From NCBI GenBank assembly GCA_902761625.1, contig CACWLH010000016.1:1-64000 (forward strand): DNA of 64,000 nucleotides, read 5' to 3'. The notes beneath the pieces are model-generated. The model saw nothing but the letters and a program-made list of their open reading frames with translations, ran no database searches and was not told the origin of the DNA. The position numbers were made by a program, and so were the translations under genes. The stretch is from an uncultured Erysipelotrichaceae bacterium (GTDB lineage Bacteria > Bacillota_I > Bacilli_A > Erysipelotrichales > Erysipelotrichaceae). Each line of letters starts with the position of its first letter. Position 1 is the stretch's first letter. Below are positions 11,593 to 20,588 of this stretch, in pieces.

Positions 11593-12252
11593 ATGAAAAA
11601 AGTAATAGGAATTGTTGAGGATGAAAAAGATCTCAACGAGCTGGTGAAAAGATATCTGGAAAAGGAAGGATATGAAGTCCGCTCTTATCTGACCTTTGAC
11701 GAGGCATCCATTCATACCAGCGATGATGACATTCATTTATGGGTGCTGGATATCATGCTGGGCAACAAGTCCGGTTTTGATCTGATCGAGCAGATCCGCT
11801 CGTATGCCCCGGATGTGCCGGTCATCTTCATGTCCGCCCGTGACAAGGAATTCGACCGGATCATCGGTCTGGAAAAGGGAAGTGATGACTATATCACCAA
11901 ACCTTTTTCACCCAAGGAGCTCGTGCTGCGCGTGAACAATATCATCCGCCGCACCTACCGCGATGAAAACCAGAAGGTGAGTGTGGACGGCTATGAGATC
12001 GACGAGGCGCAGAGAACCGTTTACGAGAACGGCGTTCAGATTGATCTGACAACCAAGGAATTCGATCTTCTGATGATGTTTGTCAACAACCGCGGAACCG
12101 CTTTTCCGCGTGAGCAGATCCTGACCAGAGTCTGGGATGAGCATTATTACGGAAGCGACCGCGTGGTTGATGACACCCTGCGCAGACTGCGCAAGAAGAT
12201 GCCGAATCTCTCCATCCACACCATCTACGGATTCGGATACAGGCTCAGCTGA
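11593..12252 (+). CDS. OmpR-family response regulator
   Basis: A 219-residue DNA-binding response regulator. The receiver domain (1-120) has acidic E9/D10, phospho-acceptor D53 in V-L-D-I-M-L-G, a switch Ser in F-M-S-A-R and K in I-T-K-P-F. The winged helix-turn-helix (about 125-219) has the T-K-E-F-D-L-L recognition entry and the terminal Y-G-F-G-Y-R-L block. The frame is open far upstream, but GGAG six bases before ATG 11593 sets this start over ATG 11581. It overlaps the kinase gene by one base, the usual cognate-pair arrangement. Targets are not evident. Confidence 0.94.
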   Translation: MKKVIGIVEDEKDLNELVKRYLEKEGYEVRSYLTFDEASIHTSDDDIHLWVLDIMLGNKSGFDLIEQIRSYAPDVPVIFMSARDKEFDRIIGLEKGSDDYITKPFSPKELVLRVNNIIRRTYRDENQKVSVDGYEIDEAQRTVYENGVQIDLTTKEFDLLMMFVNNRGTAFPREQILTRVWDEHYYGSDRVVDDTLRRLRKKMPNLSIHTIYGFGYRLS

Positions 12253-13649
12253 TGAAGCGCATCCGCATGTGGCTGCGGCAGCTGTCGCTGACCCAGCAGC
12301 TTTTGACCATTGTATTTTTATTCATTGTCATTTTTGCGGGCTTTGTTTTGATATTCCTTTCACCGTCTATCGACCGTTTTTCCGAAACGGAGATGTTCCG
12401 TATTCTGCACAATTCGCAGACAACCCTGATCAGTTACATTGAGGAGAATCCCGATAAGGTTCCGCAGCTGGAACCCAACCCGGATGTGGTTGATTTCATC
12501 TATCAGCCTTCGGATGACCGGGTGCTTTCGATCAGCGGCGAGAAGATGGATTCATTCTTCGTGGAACGCATCCGCACAATGACGCAGTCGGGTATTTCCG
12601 GTACGGTGGATGACAGGATACAGGTTTACAATAACGAAACCTCCGAAGAATATCTGTTCAGCGTGACGCAGCTGAAAAACGGCGATTATCTGATTTCCGT
12701 GCTGGCCAATGCCTATCGTGTGCAGTTTCAGCAATCCCTGATCAACGGCGTGGTCATGCTCAATCTGCTGTTTGTCAGCGCTCTGTTCGTATTCCTGATG
12801 TTATGGGTGGGAACGTTGATCATTCCTTTGTCACAGATCAAGAACTATATCACCAAGATCAAAAATGATGATCCCGATGCATCGCTGAATATCAGCCGCA
12901 ATGATGAAATCGGCGAAGTCGCCGACGCATTGGTGGAAATGTCGACGGAACTTGACAGGCAGAACCGTGAAAAAGAGGAGATGATCCAGAATATCTCCCA
13001 CGATCTGAAAACCCCCATCGCCACAATCAAGTCTTATGGCGAGGCGATCAAGGACGGCATCTATCCGTATGAGACACTGGAAAAATCAGTTGATGTGATT
13101 ATTGAACATGCCTCGAGATTGGAAAAGAAGGTACAGAGCCTGATCGTTCTCAACAAGATGGGATATCTGCTTGATGACTGCGAGGAAGGGGAAACCCTCA
13201 ACATGGCGCGGATTATCGAGATGACACTGCTGTCGCTGAAAGTCATCCGTCCGGAAATCGAATTCATCCGCGACATCGATGACAAAGTGATGTTCCATGG
13301 CGAAGAGGAGCCGTGGCGCATTGTGGTTGAAAATCTGATCGACAATGCATTGCGCTATGCGAAAACATTCATCCGGATCAGACTGCGCGACGGGGAACTC
13401 TGGGTGGTCAATGACGGTCCCAAAATCGATGAGGAGCTGCAGGAGAAACTGTTCCGCCCTTATGAGAAGGGAAATGACGGGAAGTTCGGTCTGGGCCTGT
13501 CGATTGTCTACCGCGTGGCGACGACCTACGGCTATCGGGTGAGTGCTGAAAACCTTCCCGAAGGGGTCTGCTTCAGAATCAGAAGAGAGGCCTCACGCCG
13601 TGAAAAACCGCGCAAAAAGAAGGAACGCAAGAAAAATAACGGATCCTGA
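12252..13649 (+). CDS. Sensor histidine kinase
   Basis: A 465-residue membrane sensor kinase, the partner of the preceding regulator. Helix 1 is at about residues 15-36. A roughly 130-residue extracytoplasmic sensor follows, then helix 2 (about 165-187), HAMP (about 188-240) and the HisKA block with phosphorylated H250 in I-S-H-D-L-K-T-P. The C-terminal ATPase domain carries the N box (E-N-L-I-D-N-A) and G boxes (G-L-G-L-S-I-V). The tail is strongly basic. The sensor shows no recognisable ligand fold. It is translationally coupled to the regulator by TGATG. Confidence 0.94.
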   Translation: MKRIRMWLRQLSLTQQLLTIVFLFIVIFAGFVLIFLSPSIDRFSETEMFRILHNSQTTLISYIEENPDKVPQLEPNPDVVDFIYQPSDDRVLSISGEKMDSFFVERIRTMTQSGISGTVDDRIQVYNNETSEEYLFSVTQLKNGDYLISVLANAYRVQFQQSLINGVVMLNLLFVSALFVFLMLWVGTLIIPLSQIKNYITKIKNDDPDASLNISRNDEIGEVADALVEMSTELDRQNREKEEMIQNISHDLKTPIATIKSYGEAIKDGIYPYETLEKSVDVIIEHASRLEKKVQSLIVLNKMGYLLDDCEEGETLNMARIIEMTLLSLKVIRPEIEFIRDIDDKVMFHGEEEPWRIVVENLIDNALRYAKTFIRIRLRDGELWVVNDGPKIDEELQEKLFRPYEKGNDGKFGLGLSIVYRVATTYGYRVSAENLPEGVCFRIRREASRREKPRKKKERKKNNGS

Positions 13650-13656
13650 TGACACA

Positions 13657-13690
13657 AAAAGGCAGTCTTTTAAGGATTGTCTTTTGTTTT
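13657..13690 (+). terminator. Rho-independent terminator
   Basis: An 11-bp stem, AAAAGGCAGTC with GATTGTCTTTT, has two G-T wobbles and a T-rich tail. Confidence 0.75.
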
Positions 13691-13693
13691 GGG

Positions 13694-13722
13694 TTGGGCT
13701 TGTCCGATATTTGAAGTAAAAT
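13694..13722 (+). promoter_or_regulatory. Promoter of hydrolase-murF-asparaginase operon
   Basis: TTGGGC and TAAAAT are separated by exactly 17 bases. The -10 ends only 10 bases before the ATG at 13733, so the message would have a leader of a few bases at most. Confidence 0.65.
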
Positions 13723-13732
13723 ATTAGGCGAT

Positions 13733-14497
13733 ATGAAGAAATTTGAAGAAATCAAAGGCGTGAAAACCGCCTGCAAGGAAGAAGGAAGCGGCAATGATGT
13801 GATCCTGCTCCATGGCTGGGGCCAGAATATGGAGATGATGGACCAGATCTTCGAACACCTCAAGGACCGTTTCCATGTATACAGTCTGGACTTTCCCGGA
13901 TTCGGCGAATCATCTGATCCGCCCGAAGCCTGGGGAGTACCCGAATACCGTGATTTTCTCGCGGAATTCATTGAGAAAAACGGCATTGTGAGACCGATCC
14001 TCATCGGCCATTCCTTCGGCTGCCGGGTGGCGATCCGCTATGCGGCAATGTATCCGGAAAATGTCAGGAAGATGTGCCTGACCGGAGCTGCCGGCATCCG
14101 TCCCAAGCACGGGCTGGATTATCAGATCCGTACAAAGGCATACAAAGCCGGCAAATGGCTGCTCAAGGCAACCGGACAGACAAAAAAACTGGAAGAGCTG
14201 CAGAACCGTTCCGGCTCCGAGGACTACCGCAATGCGAAGGGCGTGATGCGTGCGACCTTTGTCAAAGTGGTCAATGATGATGTCAGTGACATTCTCAAAG
14301 ATGTGAAATGTTCCGTTCTGCTGGTGTGGGGCGATCAGGATACCGCCGCGCCTTTATGGATGGGACAGATGATGGAAAAGACGATGCCCGACGCGGGACT
14401 TGCCATCTTTGAAGGCGATGACCATTGGGCATACTGGCACCAGGCTGCAAGATTCAACGCTGTGCTGGATATTTTCCTGAAGGGAGATATGAAATGA
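13733..14497 (+). CDS. Alpha/beta hydrolase
   Basis: A 254-residue soluble alpha/beta-hydrolase. The oxyanion-hole strand L-H-G-W-G is near residue 24, the nucleophile elbow G-H-S-F-G near 90, an Asp in the W-G-D-Q-D-T loop and the His in G-D-D-H-W. All members of the triad are present. Subgroup resemblance is to small esterases and C-C hydrolases; the substrate is unknown. It is the first gene of a three-gene operon with a cell-wall ligase (ATGA overlap), so a role in envelope metabolism is possible. There is no ribosome site, consistent with the -10 only 10 bases upstream. Confidence 0.88.
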   Translation: MKKFEEIKGVKTACKEEGSGNDVILLHGWGQNMEMMDQIFEHLKDRFHVYSLDFPGFGESSDPPEAWGVPEYRDFLAEFIEKNGIVRPILIGHSFGCRVAIRYAAMYPENVRKMCLTGAAGIRPKHGLDYQIRTKAYKAGKWLLKATGQTKKLEELQNRSGSEDYRNAKGVMRATFVKVVNDDVSDILKDVKCSVLLVWGDQDTAAPLWMGQMMEKTMPDAGLAIFEGDDHWAYWHQAARFNAVLDIFLKGDMK

Positions 14498-16062
14498 TTC
14501 TGAAAATACTGCTTGCGTTATCATGCGCATTCGCAATGGTGATTCCGACCAAACATGCGCTGCATATGTTCCAGCAGAACCGCTATGAGATTGGCCGCTA
14601 TACAGGCTGGATCAAAGACAGCCTGAACACAAACCGCCGGGGCATTCTGGTCAGTCTGGCAGTCTTCGCCATCGGCCTGGTGATCGGACTGCTGAATGGC
14701 AATGCAAAGCTGATCGCTCTGTGTGTGCTGCTGGCTGGATGCGGCTGTGTCCAGTTCATGCGCGAAAAAAACAAAAGCTATATCAAGCCGCTGGTTTATA
14801 CGGCCAGAGTGAAACGGCAGATCGTTGTCACAGTTATTCTGTCACTGCTGGCAATCGGCCTGCTGATCGCTGCGAAGCTGTATTCCCTGACACCGCTGGC
14901 TGCGCTTGGTGCGCCCTGGCTTTTGATTTATCCGATGGCATGGATCACTTCCCCCATGGAGGCGGCGATCCGCAGCCGCTATCTCAATGAGGCAAAGCAG
15001 ATTCTGGCTGATCACAGTGATCTGATCAAAATCGGCATCACCGGCAGCTATGGAAAGACTTCAACCAAGAATATCATGCAGGCGATGATCTCGGAGGCTT
15101 ACAACTCCCTGATGACCCCGGCAAGCTATAACACACCGATGGGCATCACCCGCACGATCCGTGAAATGCTCAAGCCGATCCACAAGGTGTTCATCTGCGA
15201 GATGGGTGCCGACCATGTCGGTGATATCACGGAACTGATGAATTTCATCCATCCGTCGATCGGTGTTGTGACAACCATCGGTCCCCAGCATCTGGCAACC
15301 TTCGGCAGCCAGGAAAACATCATCAAAGAAAAGATGCAGATGATTGAACTGCTGCCGGCGGACGGCATCGGCATTCTCAATTATGACAATGAATTCATCC
15401 GTTCCTATCAGGTGAAGAATCCGGTGAAAACCGTGACTTACGGCATCTATTATGAGAAGGCGGATTACCGGGCGGTCGATATCAGCTATCACAGAAACGG
15501 CAGCCGCTTCACCGTCATCAACAACGGTGAGAGGATTCCCTTTGAAACAAGACTGCTCGGCGAGCATAATATCCAGAATATTCTTTCCGCAATCGCGGCG
15601 GCCAGATATCTCGGCGTAGACTGGAAAGTCATCCAGCGTGCCGTCAAAACGATGAAGCAGGTTGAGCACCGCCTTGAAATCAAGACGATCAACGGCAGAA
15701 GATTCATCGACGATGCCTTCAACTCCAATCCTTCCGGAAGCGCGATGGCGCTCAATGTGCTTTCCACCATGCCCCCGAAACGGGTGGTGGTGACACCGGG
15801 TATGATTGATCTTGGCAAGGCGCAGGATGAAATCAACCGTGAATTCGGCCGTAAGATGAAAGACCGCGCGGATGTGGTCATCCTGGTCGGCAAAACACAG
15901 ACAAAGCCGATTTATGACGGCCTTCAGGAAAGCGGATTTGATATGGAGCAGGTGTTTGTGTTTGACACTGTCAAAGAGGCGCTTGCATACGTTTATATGA
16001 GCACCACCGGTGAAGATACCATTCTGCTTGAGAATGATCTTCCCGATGCGTTCAGCAGGTAA
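14494..16062 (+). CDS. Membrane-anchored MurF-like Mur ligase
   Basis: A 522-residue ATP-dependent Mur ligase. Residues about 1-150 hold five or six hydrophobic helices, absent from classical MurF. The central ATPase domain starts with I-T-G-S-Y-G-K-T-S-T (P-loop near residue 190), then C-E-M-G-A-D-H-V-G-D and N-Y-D-N-E blocks typical of MurF. The C-terminal domain contains D-D-A-F-N-S-N-P and T-P-G-M-I-D-L-G. Such membrane-fused MurF homologues occur in Firmicutes and are annotated as D-Ala-D-Ala adding enzymes. A related activity on another amino acid is possible. The start at 14494 is supported by GGGAG and by the ATGA overlap with the preceding hydrolase. Confidence 0.88.
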   Translation: MILKILLALSCAFAMVIPTKHALHMFQQNRYEIGRYTGWIKDSLNTNRRGILVSLAVFAIGLVIGLLNGNAKLIALCVLLAGCGCVQFMREKNKSYIKPLVYTARVKRQIVVTVILSLLAIGLLIAAKLYSLTPLAALGAPWLLIYPMAWITSPMEAAIRSRYLNEAKQILADHSDLIKIGITGSYGKTSTKNIMQAMISEAYNSLMTPASYNTPMGITRTIREMLKPIHKVFICEMGADHVGDITELMNFIHPSIGVVTTIGPQHLATFGSQENIIKEKMQMIELLPADGIGILNYDNEFIRSYQVKNPVKTVTYGIYYEKADYRAVDISYHRNGSRFTVINNGERIPFETRLLGEHNIQNILSAIAAARYLGVDWKVIQRAVKTMKQVEHRLEIKTINGRRFIDDAFNSNPSGSAMALNVLSTMPPKRVVVTPGMIDLGKAQDEINREFGRKMKDRADVVILVGKTQTKPIYDGLQESGFDMEQVFVFDTVKEALAYVYMSTTGEDTILLENDLPDAFSR

Positions 16063-16064
16063 TT

Positions 16065-16958
16065 ATGACCTGGGCAGCAATCGCAACCTGGAAAATGGGT
16101 TTGCTCGGTGCTGAAATCAGCGCTGACATCCTTGCCAAAGGCGGCAGTGCTTCCGATGCGGCCGTGGAAGGCGTTTCGGCGGTGGAGGATGAACCTCAGT
16201 TTCATTCCGTCGGCTATGGCGGCAGACCGGACAGAACCGGACATGTGTTGCTCGATGGCGGCTTCATGGACGGCGATACGCTTCATTTCGGGGCGGTCGC
16301 AGCGATTGAAGGCTTCCGTTCACCCGTGCGCGTTGCCCGCTCTCTTTCGGTGCGGGAAGCCAATAATTTCCTTTGCGGAAAAGGGGCTGAGCTCTATGCA
16401 CAGGAAAACGGTTTTGAGAAGCGTGACAATCTGACTGATGAGGCCAGAGAAATCTACGAAAAAGAAAAAGACAGACTGAAAAAACTGTCCGCCTATGACG
16501 GCCATGACACGGTCTGTTTCCTGACCCTTGATGAAAGCGGCAGTATGTGCGCCGCCGTATCCACATCCGGACTCTTTATGAAAGATCCGGGAAGGGTGGG
16601 CGATTCTCCGCTTTGCGGCAGCGGCTATTATGCCGATTCACAGATCGGCGCAGCAGCTGCGACGGGCCTTGGCGAAGAGATTATCAAAGGCTCTCTGAGC
16701 TTTCTGGCAGTGTTTTATATGAGCCAGGGATATTCCGCCATGCAGGCGGCACAGAAAGCCGTGGATGAGCTGGATGAAAAACTGCGCCGCCGCAATGGCA
16801 AAGCCGAAGCGATGTCATTGATCACATTGGCAAAGGACGGCTCATGGGGTGTCGGCACCAATGTGGACTTCCCGTTTGCGGCGGTCTCTGATACACAGAA
16901 TCTGACCCTCTTTCTTGCCGCAAAGAAAGACGGAAAGACAATCATTGAAACCATTTGA
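16065..16958 (+). CDS. Ntn-hydrolase: asparaginase / isoaspartyl peptidase / glycosylasparaginase
   Basis: A 297-residue member of the T2 (asparaginase 2) Ntn-hydrolase family, which autocleaves to expose a catalytic threonine. The site is visible as G-H-D-T-V-C-F at about residue 145-150, where the Thr becomes the beta-subunit N-terminus. The substrate loop G-R-V-G-D-S-P-L-C-G-S-G-Y-Y-A-D matches glycosylasparaginase and isoaspartyl peptidase. It begins two bases after the MurF-like gene. The context suggests a role in amino acid release or peptide turnover. The exact substrate within the family is unresolved. Confidence 0.9.
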   Translation: MTWAAIATWKMGLLGAEISADILAKGGSASDAAVEGVSAVEDEPQFHSVGYGGRPDRTGHVLLDGGFMDGDTLHFGAVAAIEGFRSPVRVARSLSVREANNFLCGKGAELYAQENGFEKRDNLTDEAREIYEKEKDRLKKLSAYDGHDTVCFLTLDESGSMCAAVSTSGLFMKDPGRVGDSPLCGSGYYADSQIGAAAATGLGEEIIKGSLSFLAVFYMSQGYSAMQAAQKAVDELDEKLRRRNGKAEAMSLITLAKDGSWGVGTNVDFPFAAVSDTQNLTLFLAAKKDGKTIIETI

Positions 16959-16982
16959 AAAGGTCCGCCGCGGCGGACCTTT
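16959..16982. terminator. Bidirectional terminator
   Basis: A perfect 24-base palindrome, 12 bp per arm (AAAGGTCCGCCG and its complement), lies between convergent genes. Confidence 0.88.
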
Positions 16983-16999
16983 GAAGTTATAATGGGTGA

Positions 17000-18188
17000 T
17001 CAGGAATTGAGAGAGCTTGATTTTCTTAAGAAGATGAAACCGAGCACGAAGAGGATGCCGAGGGTGGCAACCGCAACGTTGACACTCTTTGTGATCGAAA
17101 CGGTGATACCGACAAGGGTTGTTCCCATGAAGGCTGCGCCTTTGCCGCAGATGTCATAAAGACCGAAGTATTCGCCTGAGGCATTAGCCGGAATGATCTG
17201 TGCGTAATAGGAGCGGGAGAGCGCCTGGATGGCACCCTGGAACATGCCGACGATGAATGCCATGACGCCGAACTGCCATAAGGCCTTCATGAACAGCGCA
17301 TAGATCGCAACCACGAAGTAGCCGCCGATACATACGGAGATCAGGGTGAGGGAACTGTATTTCTGGGAGAGCTTTCCGAACAGGGTCGCAAATGCGAAGG
17401 CGACAACCTGGGTCAGAAGAAGCACAACCAGCAGTCCCATCTGATCAAGACCGAGCGATGTTCCGATCGCAACCGCCTCATCGATGATGGTATAGACACC
17501 GTCAATGTAGAAGAAGAAAGCAAGCAGGAACCAGAAGACTTTCTTTTCTTCCTTGAAGAGGTGAGTCAGAGTTCTGCCCAGTCTCTTGAAGCTTTCGCTG
17601 ATCGCATTGGCATCTGTTTCCACATAATGGTTCTGCTGATAGCCTTTGAGCAGCGGCAGGGATACACCGAACCACCATAAGGCGACGATGATGAAGTCGA
17701 GCATGATGGCAATGTTGATCGGGATGATGTTCTTTGTGCCCAGGAAGTAAAGCATCAGCGCCGCCAGGAAGGGGATGCAGGAACCGATATAGCCCCAGGC
17801 ATAGCCCTGTGAGGAGACGAGGTCCATTCTTTCAGGAGTGGTGACATCCGTCAGCATCGAGTCATACAATACAAGGGTTGTCTGATAGCAGACCTTGGCA
17901 ACGATATAAGTCCGCACCGACGAGCAGGAAGAACTGGAACATCGGCTTCTTGAAGCCACGGTTGTCCGAGATGGATCCGAAGATCGGCCCCATGAAGGCC
18001 GTGCAGATCGTTGCAATGGATGTTGCGAAGCTCCATTGGGCAAGATACTGCGCGTCAGTCAGGCCGCCCTTGTCAGCCAGGGTATTGAACCAGATCGGAA
18101 TGATGGTGGAAACCATCATTGTGAAAGCGGAGTTGCCGATGTCATAGTAGATCCATGACTTCTCCAGTTTGTTGAAATTTTTAAACAT
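17000..18188 (-). pseudogene. UMF1-family MFS transporter broken by an out-of-frame deletion
   Basis: Two frames on the minus strand together match one UMF1 (Atg22-like) major-facilitator protein. The first (start 18188) encodes K-S-W-I-Y-Y-D-I-G-N-S-A-F through the first two or three helices to F-F-L-L-V-G-A. The second resumes at I-V-A-K-V-C-Y and continues to the normal C-terminus at 17000. At the join (about 17905-17925) the frame shifts, and about 20 residues, roughly one membrane helix, present in relatives are missing. A ~60-base deletion that is not a multiple of three explains both. The ribosome site GGGAG upstream of 18188 survives. Either a recent pseudogene or an assembly error; transport function should be lost as written. 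Confidence 0.85.
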
Positions 18189-18259
18189 GATGTGAATGCT
18201 CCCTTATTATTTGATTAAGAAATCTTCTGTATTTCATTTTACTATCGAACAGAAACTTT

Positions 18260-18308
18260 TTCACAGAAGAACTGTGAATTTGGCAAAAAAACAAAACCTT
18301 ATTTGGCA
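18260..18308. promoter_or_regulatory. Palindrome and direct repeat in divergent promoter region
   Basis: TTCACAG-AAGAA-CTGTGAA (18260-18278) is a perfect 7-bp inverted repeat. ATTTGGCA occurs twice in direct orientation, at 18278-18285 and 18301-18308. Both lie between the divergent UMF1 transporter and glycerophosphodiesterase genes and look like operator elements. No regulator gene is adjacent. Confidence 0.4.
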
Positions 18309-18359
18309 TTCCGCATGTTTTGGTCATATGATTGAAATACACATAGAAAGAAACAGAGT

Positions 18360-19103
18360 ATGAAAAAACCATTGGTATGGGGACACAGAGGCGCCAGCGG
18401 CTATGCCCCGGAAAATACACTTCCTTCATTTCAGCTCGCAGCCGATATGAAAGCGGACGGCATCGAGCTGGATATCCAGCTGACAAAGGACGGTCAGATC
18501 GTCGTGATGCATGATGAATGGCTTGATCGCACCAGCGACGGAAAGGGGTTTGTCAAAGACTATACCCTCGAAGAGCTGCGCCGTTTCAATTTCAACAAAA
18601 CCATTGAAGGCTATGCGCATTGCGATATTCCTTTGATGAGCGAGGTGTTTGAACTGATTGAACCGACGGATCTCACCATCAATATTGAACTGAAAACAAG
18701 CATTTTTGATTATGCGGGAATCGAGGAAAAGATTCTTGAGATGACAAAGAAGTACAACATGGAAAACAGGGTGATCTATTCCTCATTCAACCATCATTCC
18801 ATCCTTAGACTGCAGAAACTCAATCCATCCGCTCCCACCGCCTTCCTTTGCCAGGACGGGCCGATCGGCTTTGCGGCCTATGCGAAACAGTTCGGGGTTG
18901 ATGCGATTCATCCGTGGTTTGTCAATCTGCGCTTTGACAACTTCATGCAGGAAGCACGGAAGGAAGGACTTGCGGTCAACACATGGACGGTCAATGAACC
19001 GGAATACATCCGCATGTGCACGCAGCTTGGCGTCAATGCCGTGATCACCAATTATCCCGATATCGCACAGCGGGTAATTCAGGAGGTCTGTGACAATGCA
19101 TGA
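18360..19103 (+). CDS. Glycerophosphodiester phosphodiesterase
   Basis: A 247-residue cytosolic GDPD that hydrolyses glycerophosphodiesters to glycerol-3-phosphate and an alcohol. The TIM-barrel signatures are complete: G-H-R-G-A-S-G at 8-14, P-E-N-T near 19, the metal ligands E-L-D-I near 38-41 and V-M-H-D near 51. The C-terminal V-N-T-W-T-V-N block is the family hallmark. There is no signal peptide, so it acts on internal or imported glycerophosphodiesters. It overlaps the following lysophospholipase gene by eight bases, which suggests sequential phospholipid breakdown. Confidence 0.95.
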   Translation: MKKPLVWGHRGASGYAPENTLPSFQLAADMKADGIELDIQLTKDGQIVVMHDEWLDRTSDGKGFVKDYTLEELRRFNFNKTIEGYAHCDIPLMSEVFELIEPTDLTINIELKTSIFDYAGIEEKILEMTKKYNMENRVIYSSFNHHSILRLQKLNPSAPTAFLCQDGPIGFAAYAKQFGVDAIHPWFVNLRFDNFMQEARKEGLAVNTWTVNEPEYIRMCTQLGVNAVITNYPDIAQRVIQEVCDNA

Positions 19104-20055
19104 ATCCTACCGCAGATTTGCCCAGGAGAAGCTTCAGCCCTGGCTTGCGGAACATACAGCAGAAGGTTATTTCGAGTCTACCGATCAGCTGAACATTCAT
19201 TACCATGAGGCGATCAATCCCGAAGAACAGGCTTCGGTGGTGATTGTGCATGGCTTCTGTGAATTCTTCGGTAAATATCATGAGACCGCATATCGCTTCT
19301 ATGAGGCGGGCTATTCCGTATTCTTCGTTGAACTCAGAGGGCATGGCAAAAGCGACCGCAAACGCGAATTTGAGGATCAGCGGGTCATCGTGGATTCCTT
19401 TGAGGAATATGTGGATGACATTCACGCCTTCATGGAGAAGGTGGTTATTCCGCACAGCCTGACAAAGACGCTCTTCCTGTTTGCGCACTCCATGGGCGGC
19501 GCCGCCGCTGCCATGTATATTGAAAAATATCCCGACGCATTCAAATGCGCCGTGTTGAGCTCGCCGATGCTGAAAGTTGATTACGGAGGAATTCCGGATC
19601 CGGCCATTGATGCGCTTGCGGTTGCGACAAGAATCGGCGACCTCGGGGACAGATTTGCCCCCGGCCAGCATGAATGGAGAGGGGAGGATCTCTTCTTAAG
19701 ATCATCGTGCATGGACCGTGACCGCTATGATTATCAGTTTGAGCAGAGAATGCAGGACATCCATTATCAGACATGGGGCGGCACCTTTGCGTGGGCGGCC
19801 GCCGCAAAGAAAGCGACGGAGTCAGCTCTTTACAATGCCCATTATGTCAGCATCCCCGTATTGATCTGTCAGGCGGGCCATGACGGGATGGTGGACAACG
19901 AAGGCCAGAATGAATTCCGCCGGCTTTCCAACATGGTATATCTGATCCGCTATGACGGAGCGGAACATGAACTGTTCAACGCGGATGCATATACCCGCAA
20001 AAAGTACTACACCGATGTACTTAACTATTTCAAAATATTCACACTGGTTGTATAA
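19096..20055 (+). CDS. Lysophospholipase / monoacylglycerol lipase-type hydrolase
   Basis: A 319-residue alpha/beta-hydrolase of the monoacylglycerol lipase/PldB group. Seen are the V-I-V-H-G-F strand near residue 48, nucleophile elbow H-S-M-G-G near 134, a lid region rich in aromatic residues, Asp in C-Q-A-G-H-D-G-M and the terminal His in G-A-E-H-E. In this family a lysophospholipid or monoglyceride is deacylated. A GTG at 19090 lies three bases after AGGAGG, whereas ATG 19096 is nine bases after it, so the latter is chosen. With the overlapping upstream GDPD it would form a two-step pathway to glycerol-3-phosphate. Confidence 0.9.
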   Translation: MHESYRRFAQEKLQPWLAEHTAEGYFESTDQLNIHYHEAINPEEQASVVIVHGFCEFFGKYHETAYRFYEAGYSVFFVELRGHGKSDRKREFEDQRVIVDSFEEYVDDIHAFMEKVVIPHSLTKTLFLFAHSMGGAAAAMYIEKYPDAFKCAVLSSPMLKVDYGGIPDPAIDALAVATRIGDLGDRFAPGQHEWRGEDLFLRSSCMDRDRYDYQFEQRMQDIHYQTWGGTFAWAAAAKKATESALYNAHYVSIPVLICQAGHDGMVDNEGQNEFRRLSNMVYLIRYDGAEHELFNADAYTRKKYYTDVLNYFKIFTLVV

Positions 20056-20163
20056 TCTTTTCCGGGAGCGGGGTGAGACAAACCATCCGGTTCCCGGAAC
20101 GACCTGCTCTTTCCTCAAGGGATAACCGCTGTCTCCAAAAAATAAAAAGTTTGAAAATAGTTG

Positions 20164-20192
20164 TTGCAATCCATAGGGGGCCGTGCTATTAT
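20164..20192 (+). promoter_or_regulatory. tRNA operon promoter
   Basis: TTGCAA, a 17-base spacer ending TGC, then TATTAT. It is about 40 bases upstream of the first tRNA. Confidence 0.8.
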
Positions 20193-20231
20193 AAGTGAGC
20201 GCCGAAAAGAGTAACGGTGCACTTGGCAGAT

Positions 20232-20322
20232 GAGGAAATACTCAAGAGGCCGAAGAGGTGCCCCTGCTAAGGGCATAGGTCGGGAAACCGGCGCGAGGGT
20301 TCAAATCCCTCTTTCCTCGCCA
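20232..20322 (+). tRNA. tRNA-Ser (GCT)
   Basis: A 91-base class II tRNA: acceptor GAGGAAA pairs with TTTCCTC, the anticodon GCT sits in a CT-GCT-AA loop, there is a long variable arm, and CCA is encoded. Confidence 0.97.
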
Positions 20323-20328
20323 TAACAT

Positions 20329-20405
20329 GGTTCTGTGGAGTAGTGGTTTATCTCGTCTCCCTGTCACGGAGAAGATCGCGAGTTCGAATCTCGTCAGAAC
20401 CGCCA
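20329..20405 (+). tRNA. tRNA-Asp (GTC)
   Basis: A 77-base tRNA with acceptor GGTTCTG/CAGAACC, anticodon loop CTGTCAC and encoded CCA. It lies six bases after tRNA-Ser. Confidence 0.97.
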
Positions 20406-20410
20406 TTGAT

Positions 20411-20484
20411 GCGAGTGTAGTTCAATGGTAGAACGCCACCTTGCCAAGGTGGACACGGCGGTTCAATTCCGCTCACTCGCTCCA
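20411..20484 (+). tRNA. tRNA-Gly (GCC)
   Basis: A 74-base tRNA with acceptor GCGAGTG/CACTCGC, anticodon GCC in TTGCCAA and encoded CCA. It is the last tRNA of the operon. Confidence 0.97.
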
Positions 20485-20485
20485 T

Positions 20486-20514
20486 GAAAAATCCGGGAAA
20501 CCGGATTTTTTCTT
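20486..20514 (+). terminator. tRNA operon terminator
   Basis: AAAAATCCGG-GAAA-CCGGATTTTTT forms a tight hairpin with a GAAA tetraloop and a T run. Confidence 0.9.
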
Positions 20515-20544
20515 TGTCGGGGACAGCGCCAGGAAGCCCATGGC

Positions 20545-20572
20545 TTGAACCATGCGCGCGTTCCTGTATAAT
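20545..20572 (+). promoter_or_regulatory. Promoter of small membrane protein
   Basis: TTGAAC, a 16-base spacer, then TATAAT. The -10 ends 16 bases before ATG 20589. Confidence 0.65.
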
Positions 20573-20588
20573 TCAAAGAAACAAGCCC

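Noticed and set aside
20057..20100. TTCCGGGA/TCCCGGAA inverted repeat after the lysophospholipase gene
   Set aside because: It could be a terminator but has a long loop and no T run, so I did not list it.
20484..20588. Upstream extension of the small membrane protein
   Set aside because: It would begin in the last base of tRNA-Gly and cross the terminator and promoter; ATG 20589 fits the promoter.
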